A stretch of 64,000 bases of DNA from Chalara sp. BL73 (lineage: Eukaryota > Ascomycota > Leotiomycetes > Helotiales): positions 2,046,001 to 2,110,000 of the forward strand of contig CAKJVC010000012.1 of the NCBI GenBank assembly GCA_918026815.1, written 5' to 3'. Each line of letters opens with the position of its first letter. Position 1 is the first letter of the stretch. A program made the position numbers and the translations under genes. Under the pieces are notes generated by a model. That model did not search any database, was not told the origin of the DNA, and saw only the letters and a program-made list of their open reading frames with translations. Of the stretch, positions 35,541-46,936 are shown piece after piece.

Positions 35541-37414
35541 TTAGTTCCTCGCGCGCCCTCTACCTCTACCACGACCGCCGAATCCTCCTTGCCCTCGTCC
35601 ACCTCCCTGGCCCGCGCCTGCGTTACCGGCGTTGGCATTTCCTGCATTTGCGTTGCCAGCGTTCGCGTCTGCATTTGCGTTGCCAGCGTTCGCGTCTGCA
35701 TTTGCGTTGCCAGCGTTCGCGTCTGCATTTGCGTTGTCAGCGTTCGCATCCGCATTTGCGTCGTCAGCATTAGCATCTGCATTGGCATCCGCATTTGCGT
35801 CTGCATTCGCATTGTCAGCATTGGCATCCGCATTTGCGTTGTCAGCGTTAGCATCTGCATTCGCATTGTCAGCGTTGGCATCCGCATTTGCGTCTGCATT
35901 TGCGTTGTCAGCGTTGGCATTATCCGCATTCGCATCGTCGGCGTTATCTGCGTTTGCGTTATCTGCATTGGCATCATCTGCGTTTGCGTCTGCATTATCT
36001 GCATTGGCATCATCTGCGTTTGCGTCTGCATTGGCATCATCTGCGTTCGCATTGTCGGCATTGGCGTCTGCATTATCTGCATTGGCATCATCTGCGTTTG
36101 CATCTGCATTGGCGTTATCTGCGTTCGCATTGTCGGCATTGGCGTCTGCATTATCTGCGTTGGCATCGTCTGCGTTTGCGTCGGCATTGGCATCGTCTGC
36201 GTTCGCATCTGCATTTGCGTTGTCGGCGTTAGCATTTGCGTTGTTCCCTTGGTTGGCGTTTGCATTGTTGCCCTGGTTGGCATTGTTGTTGTTGTTGCCT
36301 TGGTTGGCGTTGTTATTGTTGCCCTGGTTGGCGTTGTTGTTTCCGCCACCAGCACCGACTGTGAACTTCTGGCAATCATCCTGAGGCCCACGTTGAGCTA
36401 CAGGCATAATAACAGGTTGATGGTTGGATGCGGAGGTCATGCTGCAAACACGGTAGTTTCCTGCTGGAAGACCGCCTGTAACAGTGGCTGAAAGAAGGCC
36501 GTTGCCATTTCCGGCATCGTTGATACCTTTGAAGAAAACGAAAGTCTTAGGGTCTGGCGGGTTGTTTGGTTGCAAGCTGTTGCCCAAGTCCTGAACACTG
36601 ACGTGAGTATGCCCAATAATCTGGCCCTGGCCATTTAGGTCTTGCGGAGCAGAGTAGTATGTCTCTTGAGCGTTCGTAAAGGATCCAGCATCGAGACCTT
36701 GGACTTGAACGGAAATGGTGAAGTCTGTGTTCGCCTCCTTGTCCTCTCCAGGTAGTGGATCAACAATGACAGCTGAGATCATGTTGTTTGTGGAGGGAAT
36801 TTTGCCCATGACTACATGGGATGTCAGCTTGAGAAAGATTCGTTAAAACAGGAAATCTTACCGATTCCGTTGCATGAGCCACCTTGGACCTGGAGGCCGT
36901 TGGTCAGAGTCTCACCCGAACAGAAATTGATAAAGTTGTTATCATCACTATTCCCGCGTCAGTATATCGGGTTCTATCAAGGGCTTCTTTGCGACTCATA
37001 CGTTGCTGATGGGGATTGCCCATCTACAGGAGGGTCTTGACCGTCGCTTGCGCTTCCAGTCTGGATTGCGTTGGCCTCAAGACATGTTGCTGCAGCGTTA
37101 TTGTTTCCTCCGTTGTTGGCATTTCCCCCATTGTTGGCGTTGCCTCCATTGCCCGCATTTGCATTTCCTCCATTGTTGGCGTTACCAGCATTGGCATTTC
37201 CTGCATTTCCTGCATTCGCATTGCCACCTTGATTCTGGTTTCCACCTTGACCCTGACCTTGGCCTTGACCTTGACCCCCCCTTCCTTGACCATTTCTATT
37301 TTGAGGAAGAGCCGCCCTGCGGAATAAATTCGTGTTCTCTATGCTCCTCACAGAGAGAGCTTCTGTTGTTGTGGAGGCCAAAGCCAAAAGCACGACCGAG
37401 GCGCGAAGTAACAT
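35541..37414 (-). CDS. secreted protein with conserved core and long Ala-Asn-Asp repeat tail
   Basis: Exons 37414-37002, 36947-36862 and 36811-35541 (introns 54 and 50 nt) encode 589 residues. Signal peptide about 1-20. Then a Gly/Gln/Asn-rich spacer (about 40-110; GQGQGQGQGG and GNANAGNAGN units), a conserved core (about 113-310) and a repeat tail (about 325-560) built of ANAD, ANADD and NAD units after a short NNNANQG section, ending in a Gly/Arg-rich tip. The core has the pattern of a widespread fungal secreted family: TCLEANAIQTG near its start, NNFINFC, GKIPSTNNM, GQIIGHTHV, FVFFKGIND and ASNHQPVIMPVAQRG. Database entries for such proteins sometimes carry the wrong name ribosomal protein S17. 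Function unknown; a cell-surface or extracellular matrix role is plausible but inferred. The purely repetitive tail is probably variable in length between strains. Confidence 0.82.
35640..36260. repeat. coding minisatellite, Ala-Asn-Ala-Asp units
   Basis: About 600 bases of tandem 6- to 15-base units (GCATTTGCGTCT and GCATTGGCATCA type on the plus strand) inside exon 3 of the secreted gene. Unit length is a multiple of three, so copy changes would keep the frame. The lack of stop triplets makes long false open frames in the other five frames. Confidence 0.9.
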
Positions 37415-40400
37415 GATGAGTGAGTTGAAGAAAGTAAAAGGCCCAGCCGTTATTAGTTACAAAAACAGAAATGCAAGTCAGCGCATTCGAAGAAGAAAAG
37501 TGAAATGAACGACCGGCCTCGAGAAAGGAATGACGGTTGCAAACTTGAGGATTAGAAGTTGGAAAGAAAGTACAGACGGGAGATTAAGAGGGAAGTCTTG
37601 GGCTTGCCAAGAGCCAAGATTCCTGCGATGGCAACCCGCTTGGTTCGAAGCAGAGATCAAACCGGCAACTTGGGGTAAGACTGCTAGGGTAGTGACAGGC
37701 CTATAGAAAGCAGTTAAACACTGGTTCGGACTATTCATTACGAAGAAAGCTCGGTGCAGATTGGTCAATTGCCGCGACATGCCGGTGCCACCCTTGACAA
37801 TCTTCTATGCCTTGGCCGCTTGAGGTCACAAAGGCTGGGCACTGAGGTTTCGTCGCATAGCTAGGCGTTTCTCATGTCATCCTATTCATCGGATGTATTC
37901 CCTGCCATGCATAATTGGACATTGAGATGGGGGCGGCTCAGGTCTTGAAGCGGGTTTCAGTTGGTGAAGTTAAGCTCGGATGAGGGTCTTAGCGCGTCTC
38001 AACATCCCCTTCTGGGTCTGGGCGAGCCGTACAAGGCATGGCGCTGATCTTTTGTTTCTGAATTTTAGACTGTCTGAACCCAAGGAAAGAAACTCATGCT
38101 AACGAGTCGTGAGAGAGACCCAGTGGAAGACTTTAGAAGAAAGATGAGTACAATTAGGGCGATCTTTGCCTTCTGATCAGCAATATGCGGAAAAGGTTAA
38201 AACTTTAAAAAATTAAAAAAAATTAAAAAAAATGGTCATGAACTTGGGGTTTGGGCGGCGTTTGAATAAGGTTAGAGCCCACTCTCATTTAGCGAGAGGA
38301 GCCTAAACCCCTTCTGGAATCTAGTAGCCGCCCCTAAGTACGGAGCATCCATATCGAATTGGTGATTGCTACAATATATCACTAGAGTATTAATCCCCAG
38401 GAATCTTTTTGCTGTGCCGATGCGCGCTCCGTAGTTCGTGATTGAGGCTCCAGCTGATTCTACTACCCCTTCCCGCATGGTGAGCCTCCCTACCTTAGTT
38501 TGACAGCAATCAGAATCTTCCCTGCAACAACCATCTCTAATCTGCTTCAAAATGCCTGCCCACTTACAGCGAAGGACGGATTCAAAGGAACACAGTGTTC
38601 AACTCATCAATCCGGATATTCGGCCAGGTATTTGATTATTTGAAATTCTTTTTGAGACAGTCAAGACAACACACGACCTTGACGGTGTTCCAGCTTCCAC
38701 GGTAGTGCCTGTTCTGAAGCAGTCGGTACCTCAGCCAAGCGGAACGCCAAGTCCCGGCCAACCTGGTCATTCGCCGTGGAGCCAGTGGGGAAGAAGGCCA
38801 AACAGTTTCAACCTCAAATCTTGGCGCTTAGAACGAAAACAAGTTTTGCTTTTTGATGTATTTCAAATTCTGAAAAGTTTCTGTTCATCACATTACTGGA
38901 AGGCTTAAGAGCGTGGCATCAAAGCACGGCTTACTATTAATAATCAAGCCAAGCGACACTGACAGCTCGGCAACGGTCAAGCTTATTTGGTGGAAAAGTT
39001 CAGACTAACATTTTTAGTCTTGTCCGTCCGAGAATTAGCGTTGCTTGGAAACTCTTTGCATGCCCTGAAAACAAGTGATGAACTTTCATCGTCTCAAATC
39101 AGTAAAAAAATAATGCCTCCCACCAGCAAGTTCTCTGATCATTATAGCGTTGGTGAGGACTTCTACATCGTCTCCAGATACTTGTCAGAGGGGAAATTCT
39201 ACGTGATCTGATACGTTCCATACAATTCTTCCACTTCGTTAATTGTTGAATTTCATTTTCCTTTTTCGTGAAATTCACGTCAACTAGCTCTAGCCAACTT
39301 CGACTTCCTCTATGGGAAGACAATTAAAGCACCTCAAAATCAAGCTTTCTCAAGTCCTATTTCCCCTCGATCATGTTTCTGACTCAAAAACATCGTTACC
39401 AAACTTCTGAATCTGAGGATCCTCCTCCCACGTTGCTTCCAGCATGTCTCACCATCCGAAGATTTCCATTCATCAAACGAAATAGTCTCGGCGTGACTTC
39501 AGACTCTACCGTGTCTCTCTGCACTGAGGCTCTTGCGCATGTCATGGTTTATACGGAGATCATGTCTCGGCATTGAGGCTCTCCGTCACAATTGATTGTC
39601 CTCGTGCATGCGGGAGTTTGAATATTCTCTGACGTTCAGATGTATGTGCCGCCAATATCACGCCACTTCCACAATGTCGGCGACTTGGAATGCGTCACTT
39701 GACCCAAAGTATCCGTCCAACGAGGAGATACCTGCAAATAACACTATGGATTGAAAGGGCTGACTGTCGAAGATGGAGAATGACCAGATGATGCTAAGCC
39801 ACCACTACATTCTGAGCACAACTATTGACGGCAAGGAAAAACAAGTACGGCATGAGATATCTCATGGAGGAAGGTCTTCACAAAGGAATCTGTGCTCATG
39901 GAAAACGATAATCATGGAGTTCTTCACTGCAAGCTACCATCACCGATGTTGAAATCACAAGTGCCCGGACTAGAGGCATGCGACGGCTGGAGGTATATAT
40001 TCAGAGCAGCCGCTAGCCATACTACACTCGTTCTAGATGAACTCCGTGAATTACACTCTTGAGTCGCTCCTGACGATCGTTCGGGAGCGAGAAACCACGA
40101 TGCGAACTGAGGATAGGCGAGGAATAATCATACAGGACCAATTGCCAGAAATACGATTATCCATTAATGGCCAATCCTCGATATATCGAGACCCTTCGTA
40201 CTATCCCAGCATTGCGACGTTATAGGGCTTCGCTTTCGAAGGGCCAGAGCTCTATAACTGTACACATTGGACAATATCGATGGGCATGCGCATATGTTTT
40301 ATGGTAAAAGTGGAGGCTGAGCGTACGTAGGCAACAAACGCCATAAACTCTAAGGCAGGCTTTCTATGCCGTCTCATATTGAAAGTTCCTTCGGGATGAG

Positions 40401-42002
40401 GCAGATCCATCATGAGTAATACTCTCATTCTCAACTAGTGGACCCAACGCGAATCCCCGGCAGTGTACTTCTTATATCATCAGGTCAAGCTGAAAAGGCT
40501 CCAAAGAAGGGTGATAAATTGACACGCTAATTGTAGATGAAGCATCCTCGACTAACACGCCTTTATCGTCAAGTGTTGGCAAGTGCAATTTTACAAGTAT
40601 TTGGGTTTCAAGAGTGTCCTGGACAAGCAAAAGTGCAGAGGCATGCAAGGTATTGCCGCATGTTCATGCCGAAGCTAAATGTGCTATGAACGAAGCGATG
40701 ATAAGATGGTGTTGAAAGACCATATTCGAATGCCCGACTCAACTCTTGAAGAAGCCATGGTGATATGGGATCGATCTATATTGTCTGGTCATTGGTGCGT
40801 GTCTTGACACAAAATGCATCGCATTATCCGAAGAACATAGTCTCTCATACTGAACGGTGTCCCTGATGAAGACTTGGTATATTCTGAAAGATTTTATGAA
40901 GAGCTCGAGATACATGGGAGAATAAGGCAGAAAGCTGGTAGGCCATTTCGATGTGAAGGCGTGGTGATAAAATGAGCGGCCAGTCTTCCGGGCAGATACT
41001 TCTTCCAGAATTCGAATAGGGCCCCAATTCAAATGCATTTGCAACTGATATATACAAGATATTGGTCGGGAGACGCCAGTCCTAGTCCGCGCGCTGAAGG
41101 ACATCATCTATCACGTGTGGCTAGGTGCATGCATTAGTAACTAGAAGCATCTTGGTGAAGATATGATCAGAAAAAAGCTTCGGCCAGTCCCTATGGTGTA
41201 AGAAGTTAGGCATATACTTACCTGGCAAGACAGAAACTTATGATAAGAAAGACATCGCTACTTTAAGAGAGACGATAATTTATTTCGAACGCACATATAG
41301 ATTATAAAAAATATTTATTCGTATACATAGGGTATATTAACTGCCTCGCAGTGTTCTCTCCGAATATCACCGTTGCCCCGCGCCAGGATCGGGTTGATAG
41401 AGTATGCCATCCGCCTTGGATCTCCATCCTTTTTTCGGTCAAGGTTAATCGAAACACTATTGCAGCACATGTCTGTAAATATGATGCTGATTGGGGACCG
41501 AAAATTCCCTTTCTTTCCGAGGTACAGATTACAGCACGAGGTATACAGGCAGATACAAGCAACCCCGAAAATGCCTCGTGCATTCTGGTCTCCTAGTTAT
41601 CCTGTCCACAAGAAGTTTAGCTCCACGGGAACGAGGGTAGCTCTCCCTTGAAGCAACTCCACTCACCAAAAGGCGCCCCGCTGCCGCCTGGCTTTGACGA
41701 CCCCGCCCAACTTCCCAGCTTCTTGTTCAACAGTAACCCTGGAATATCAACACTTTTCCCACTCCCAGCTTCTTTTTCACAATTGAATTGCAAACAAGAC
41801 GATTTGCGTTTGAGTTGGATTGCCTGCTTGTCCTTGCACTATTATTCTGCTTCATTACAATATTACCAGCATTGTGGAAGTATTACACAAACTTCCCCCA
41901 CCATCAGCCCCGTCATCGACTAGACCCACGGACATCCGGTTCTTATAGATCGTTTGAACATCAATTACAATTCTCGCATAGTAGAAATCAGCAACTACAA
42001 TC
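37415..42002. other. 4.6-kb gene-poor interval
   Basis: No gene I can support. The left end is the promoter of the secreted gene at 37414. AT-rich runs (A6 and A8 tracts) lie at 38205-38231. A possible small plus-strand model, ATG 38551 to stop 38908 with a 33-nt intron-like gap at about 38626, gives a Pro/Ser-rich peptide (LKQSVPQPSGTPSPGQPG); the gap is too short for a normal intron, so I leave it uncalled. Other open frames are short and stop-rich. No inverted repeats or transposase motifs recognised. Confidence 0.4.
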
Positions 42003-42960
42003 ATGCCTAAGGTACAAAATCTCTCTTTTCAATTTCTGCCAGGAAGGGAATTATCACGGCTGCCCAAGGCCAATCCCCGCTGCAGGTGGGTGATCGAGAC
42101 ACAGACACAGCTGACAGGCATAGATTACAACCATTTTATTCGACTGCGATAACACGCTTGTCCTGTCCGAAGAGCTCGCATTCGAAGCATGCGCCGAGCT
42201 CGCCAACGAGATCCTCGAGTCTCGAAACATTCCCGATCGCTGTAAGCATCTTCCATCATCTCCTTTCCCCAGGTAATACAAAGCCTCATACGTTACGCAG
42301 ACACCGGGCCACAACTCCTCAACGAATTTGTCGGTCAGAACTTTCGTGGCATGATGGTGAGCCTAAAGGCCAAGTACAAATATGAGATGGAGCAAGACGA
42401 GCTAGAGAAGTATGTCAGCAAGGAGGAGGACCAAGTGATCAAGAAGTTGAAGGAGGCACTCAAGCCATGCATTGGTGTGGAGCCCGTGCTAGAGAAGCTC
42501 CATAAGGAGGGCAAGTATTATCTCAGCGTTGTGAGCTCGAGTGCATTACGTAGAGTGCGGGCCAGCATCGAAAAAGTGGATCAAGACAAGTACTTCAAGA
42601 AAGAAGGTAAGCCGTCCCAATTTCACCATATTGCCTGTGTTTGCTGAACGAGAATCTGTAGATGTCTTCTCAGCAGCGACCTCCCTCCCAAAGCCAACCT
42701 CGAAACCTGATCCAGCAATCTACCTCTATGCGATCGAGAAGCTAGGCAAGAAAGCCGAAGAGTGCGTTGCGGTCGAAGACTCAAAGTCTGGCGCAACGGC
42801 CGCCTATAGAGCCAATATCAAGACGATCGGGTATACCGGCAGCTACGAGCCGGAGAAGGAGGCGGAGATGACGGAGGTGCTTGAGAAGGCCGGTTGCGCC
42901 GTCATAATGAAGCATTGGTCGGAGTTTGAGAGCGCGTTGGCTAAGATTGAGGCTCTGTAG
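42003..42960 (+). CDS. HAD-superfamily phosphatase (phosphoglycolate phosphatase-like)
   Basis: Exons 42003-42011, 42124-42241, 42301-42606 and 42662-42960 encode 243 residues. The first exon holds only three codons (MPK). HAD enzymes use an Asp nucleophile to cleave phosphate esters. Seen: motif I FDCDNTLVLS with Asp10 and Asp12; an alpha-helical cap (about 25-100) of the C1 type; motif II Ser in VVSSSALRR; motif III Lys in KPDPAIYLY; and motif IV EDSKSGATAA, the acidic Mg-binding pair. This set matches phosphoglycolate phosphatase, beta-phosphoglucomutase and 2-deoxyglucose-6-phosphatase relatives; the exact substrate cannot be read from sequence. No targeting signal, so presumed cytosolic. 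Confidence 0.85.
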
Positions 42961-43511
42961 AGAGTTCCAAGCGCACGCTTACCGTACCGGAGTTGAGCGA
43001 GATGTTCTTGAAGTCAAGCCTTGCGTGCATGGTAGACCATAGACCGAAGACTTAAGTGCGCCGTTGTGGTTGTGTTTGTCTATTCGAATTTCCTTGCCAA
43101 AATTTGGAGATGATGTTGGGTTTTACGAAATGAATATGCGATATGATAAGATGATAGACGAATAGGACATTCTTTATCTGCCTTCTAGCTCCGTGATGCT
43201 GCCTTCCTTATTGAAGATGCCCTACATCCTCAGCACTGTATTCGATATAAACTATCATTCAAGCTATACTATAGCATGAGCCGTATCGCCAATGCATATA
43301 AGCTATTCTGAAATCAAACTGGCGTCCAATTCGTAGAATAGATTTTCACTAAACGAAAGAGACCCCAAATAAAACCGTCAAAAAGCAATCCTGGCATAAA
43401 TATTAAAGAGGATCCCGCGATCCATCGATAATGAGTTTGTTCTATGATATCATAACCGTAGCCACACTTATAACACAATTAAAACCTAGAAATCCCGTGA
43501 AACAAACGCCT
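42961..43511. other. convergent intergenic region
   Basis: 3' flanks of the HAD gene (plus) and the MARVEL gene (minus). Nothing else seen. Confidence 0.5.
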
Positions 43512-44492
43512 CTAATGCCTATCCCCCAACACCGGTACATTATCGTACCTCCCGTCTGGGAAGTGCACTCGTCCATTATCCCCTACAACCGGAGCCTGCT
43601 GGCGCCCGTAGCTCGCATCATTGTACCCCGAATAACTTGTATCCTCGCCTACGCTGGGTGGTGCATAGGCTCCCCCATATTGTGGTGGATCGTATGCGTT
43701 CCCTGCACCGATGTCCGAAGGGCCCTGATACGTATGCGATGATTGATTATAGCTATGCGAGTCCAGCGGGCCATTTATGCTATGGATCGGAATCTCATGG
43801 TCGTCGTTATGCACGGGGGCATACTCGTCATCGTGAGGAGCGGTCGAGAAGGCGTCCTTGTCGGGGTCGATCATGTTTGCGTTGGTCGGCGCCCTCGACG
43901 CCCCCGGCAGATATCCTTCTCGCTTGTAGTAAAACACCGCGTACAGGGACATAAACGTTGATCCTATCCATAGCAACCAGATGAATACCCCTAGCCCAAC
44001 AACTGCCTTGGAAAGGCCGCATGCACCTCCGCACTTCCCGGTCGCGTTCCAGTTTGCCACTGCTGCGAAGGCGCTGAGCCAGAGGATGCAGAAGACGCCG
44101 TCGACCGTGGCCATTGCGTAGGGGTTTGCGAATTTTCTCGTTCTGGGAAATCTAGGCGTCATGGCGAGGTATATTATAGCTGGGATTGTGAGGAAGCACT
44201 ATTCACCGGCATGTTAGCAGTTGGAATTTCTGCAAATCCCATACCTAGAAGGGCGAGGATAAAGCATGATGTCTGGAGATGGAAGAACGAGAAAAGGCGG
44301 CAAAGGCCTTTGGAATTGTGAGATGTAGGAACGTACCAGACCAAAATGCCAACCCGGCCGCCCGTCAATTTTGCTTTTATCATCCTTCAGCACCGCTATT
44401 TCGATAGCCCATGACACGAATATGAACAGAGCCTGTGCAACATGCAGTCCGGTTTTTATATTCTGGAATTGGTGGATCTCGAACTCCAACAT
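43512..44492 (-). CDS. MARVEL-domain membrane protein
   Basis: Exons 44492-44337 and 44198-43512 (138-nt intron, GTACGT...GAATAG, TGCTAAC branch site) encode 280 residues. Four hydrophobic segments fit the MARVEL layout: GLHVAQALFIFVSWAIEIAV, then CFLTIPAIIYLAM right after the intron, VDGVFCILWLSAFAAVANW, and VGLGVFIWLLWIGSTFMSLY, with conserved Cys-Gly residues (KCGGACG) in the last loop. MARVEL proteins sit in plasma membrane or vesicle membranes and shape membrane apposition domains. The C-terminal tail (about 160-280) is polar, rich in Tyr/Pro/Gly/Asp, and probably cytosolic and unstructured. Such fungal proteins are usually uncharacterised. Confidence 0.83.
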
Positions 44493-45214
44493 CTTGCGTT
44501 TTGATTCCCCCGATCAAGCCGTGGGAATTTAGGTCGCTCCTCCTGCTGTACTGATGACTGGAGAAAGGGGAAGGGTTGGCGGAGAAAGGATCAATTAATT
44601 ACTCAAGCGGGGTAGGGTTGAGAATGAGTGAGAAGAGTAGAAGAGAACGAGTGTCAGTGTCAGACAGATTGTACATAAAAGAAGAGAGAATCAACAGTGA
44701 GGCTCAGCCTTTGGCAACGCGTTGCTGTTCAGCTTCGGGATAAACTTTTTGGCGCACTGATTGGTGTAAAGCCACAATTATAAATAGATCCCTGAGGCTG
44801 ACCAGAACCCACAACCCAAGGAACGTCTCAGTTAGATAAATTATGCTTCGTTCGATTGGTCGTGCCGTCACGGCCCTGTTGTGGCCAATATTTGTCAGGC
44901 ATTTGAGGATATACTTTTGCAATAGTTTGCAGCAGTAGAGGCTAAAGTACTGTAGATCCAGTGGTTCCACCGCTGTGGCTGCTCTGGCCGGTTTCGTCAT
45001 AGATGCTTTGGGAGCTTCCCAGTGCCCGGAGATCGGACTCGAACCAACAAAATTTGGTGATCGAATCCCACCCTCTCCCACTCTCAGTAAGTACCTTTTG
45101 CTTACGGAGTAAGCAAAGTGGAGTTTATCACGGAGTTGGATAATTTTTCTTTCCTTCACAAAGCATGAGTATAATTTGACACTTTCCTCTGGTCCGCTCC
45201 TAACAAAAGTCCTA
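44493..45214. other. divergent intergenic region with tRNA-like fragment
   Basis: Promoter space for the MARVEL gene and the MFS transporter gene. On the minus strand at about 45028-45060 there is a box-B-like sequence (GGTTCGAGTCC) in a T-arm-like hairpin, but acceptor-stem pairing is missing. A minus-strand open frame (45237-44704) runs across it and overlaps the transporter start; no domain is seen. Confidence 0.45.
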
Positions 45215-46936
45215 ATGGCGAACAATAGCCCCTCCAACGGCTCTGCGCTGCGAGCAGATGAGGAAACGCCACTCCTCCATGATGATAATAATGCTGCCCA
45301 GACCCAAACCGATCAGATAGCAAACGAGCAAACCATCATCGTCGACGAGCCTTCTAACAAACGCCTTGTCGTCGTCCTGGGGAGTATGTGGATCGGAGTT
45401 TTCCTAGGAGCCTTGGATTCAACCATCATCGCAACCCTCAGCGCGTCCATCTCCACGTCTTTCAACTCGCTCTCCCTCCTTTCCTGGCTCGCCTCCGCCT
45501 ATCTAATAGCCAATGCCGCGTGCCAACCCTTGTCCGGGCGACTGACAGACATCTTCAGTAGGAGAAACGGCCTGGTGCTCAGCAACGTCCTCTTCGCCGC
45601 CGGAAACCTGCTTTGCGGGCTGGCCAAGTCAGAATGGGTTATGATAACTGGCAGGGTGGTTGCAGGCATGGGGGGAGGCGGCTTGATGGCGATTAGCACA
45701 TTCGTGGGCTCGGATTTGGTGCCGCTGAGGAAGAGAGGGCTTGTTCAAGGACTGGGGAATCTGTGCTTCGGAGCTGGCGCGGGACTGGGTGGGCTTTTTG
45801 GAGGCTGGATGAATGATACTGTGGGCTGGCGCTGGGCATTCCTCGCCCAGGTTCCGCCTGTCATCGCCTCTGCTATCATCGTTTATTTCGTGATTGACAT
45901 CCCTCCTAAGCATTCTGCGAAGTCGAAGCTTTCTCGAGTTGACTTTTTGGGGGCTTTCACTCTGGTACTTACCCTAGTACTGTTGCTCCTCGGCCTCAAT
46001 TCAGGCGGAAACGTTGTTCCAGTAATTATCCCCAATATTCCTTGTCTAAGGTGTACGGAAAAAAGCAACGGTTTACAATTGCTAATTATGAATTCACAGT
46101 GGAATCATCCTCTAGTCCTCGTCTCCCTACCTCTATCGTTCATATCATTACTCGGATTTATATACATCGAGGCATATATCGCGTCCGAACCTGTTATTCC
46201 CGTTAAGCTACTCCTGAATCGCACTGTAGCTGCGGCTTGTCTGACTAACTGGTTCGCGACCATGGTTCTTTTTATGGTGACCTTCTACATTCCCATCTTC
46301 TATCAAGTAGCTGGTTTCTCCGCAACAGCCGCCGGAACACATTTGATTCCCTCCTCTGTCGGAGCATCCTTTGGATCGCTAGCATCTGGTGTCATCATGA
46401 ACAAAACAGGAAAATACAAGGTCCTTGCTCTTGGTCTTCTTGTATCACTAGTCCTTGGGGTTGGCTTTCTTTCTACCTTGACCTTCACCACTCCAGACTG
46501 GCCAGCTTATATCTACCTGTTCCTGATAGGAACAGGCTATGGCGGTATGCTTACGGTTACCCTTCTGGCAGTCATTAGTGCGGTATCGCACGATCATCAA
46601 GCTGTCGTGACTTCCGCTACCTATGCCTTTCGCTCAACAGGTTCCACAATCGGTATCACGATTGCTAGTGCCGTCTATCAAAATATACTAGTCAAAGCTC
46701 TCTATTCAAGATTTGGGGATCAACCGGGAGCGGAAGAAGAAATTCAGCGCATTCGGGACTCATTCGATGAGCTAAATCGCCTCCCAGATGGATGGAAACA
46801 AGGTGTTCTGGAATCTTTCGCCGGCGCCTTAAGGGGCGTGTTCCTTAGTGCTCTGGGACTTGCGGTTCTAGCATTTATATGTTCAGCATTCATAAGACAG
46901 CATACTTTACACAAAAGCATTGCGCGACGAGATTAA
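45215..46936 (+). CDS. MFS transporter, DHA2 / vacuolar basic amino acid transporter type
   Basis: Exons 45215-46021 and 46100-46936 (78-nt intron with CTAAT branch site and CACAG end) encode 547 residues. Fourteen-helix drug:H+ antiporter-2 fold; closest in pattern to the fungal Fnx1/Vba vacuolar amino acid transporters. Seen: an acidic N-terminal tail with EETPLL, a dileucine-type vacuolar sorting motif; GVFLGALDSTIIATL in helix 1 with the membrane Asp; RLTDIFSRRNGLV, the loop 2-3 motif A; GRVVAGMGGGGLMAIS, motif B-like; and GLGAGLGG-type motif C (GAGAGLGGLFGGWM). The intron length is a multiple of three and has no stop, so unspliced mRNA would encode a protein with 26 extra residues. Specific substrates are not readable from sequence. 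Confidence 0.86.
   Translation: MANNSPSNGSALRADEETPLLHDDNNAAQTQTDQIANEQTIIVDEPSNKRLVVVLGSMWIGVFLGALDSTIIATLSASISTSFNSLSLLSWLASAYLIANAACQPLSGRLTDIFSRRNGLVLSNVLFAAGNLLCGLAKSEWVMITGRVVAGMGGGGLMAISTFVGSDLVPLRKRGLVQGLGNLCFGAGAGLGGLFGGWMNDTVGWRWAFLAQVPPVIASAIIVYFVIDIPPKHSAKSKLSRVDFLGAFTLVLTLVLLLLGLNSGGNVVPVIIPNIPCLRCTEKSNGLQLLIMNSQWNHPLVLVSLPLSFISLLGFIYIEAYIASEPVIPVKLLLNRTVAAACLTNWFATMVLFMVTFYIPIFYQVAGFSATAAGTHLIPSSVGASFGSLASGVIMNKTGKYKVLALGLLVSLVLGVGFLSTLTFTTPDWPAYIYLFLIGTGYGGMLTVTLLAVISAVSHDHQAVVTSATYAFRSTGSTIGITIASAVYQNILVKALYSRFGDQPGAEEEIQRIRDSFDELNRLPDGWKQGVLESFAGALRGVFLSALGLAVLAFICSAFIRQHTLHKSIARRD

Noticed and set aside
35640..36260. Repeat array as CRISPR
   Set aside because: Units are directly adjacent with no unique spacers and lie in a coding exon of a eukaryote.
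35408..36491. Several 250-330-codon open frames on both strands
   Set aside because: They are shadows of the stop-free Ala-Asn-Asp coding repeat; compositions (Cys/Val/Ile, Met/Pro/Thr or Ala/Ser/Leu only) are meaningless and there is no start or splice context.
44199..44336. Extra small exon in the MARVEL intron
   Set aside because: A hydrophobic stretch with splice-like ends exists but including it shifts the frame of the next exon.
45028..45060. Functional tRNA gene
   Set aside because: Box B is present but the acceptor stem does not pair, and the residue before the anticodon-like triplet is not U.
44704..45237. 177-codon minus-strand open frame
   Set aside because: It overlaps the transporter start antisense, spans the tRNA-like fragment and shows no domain.
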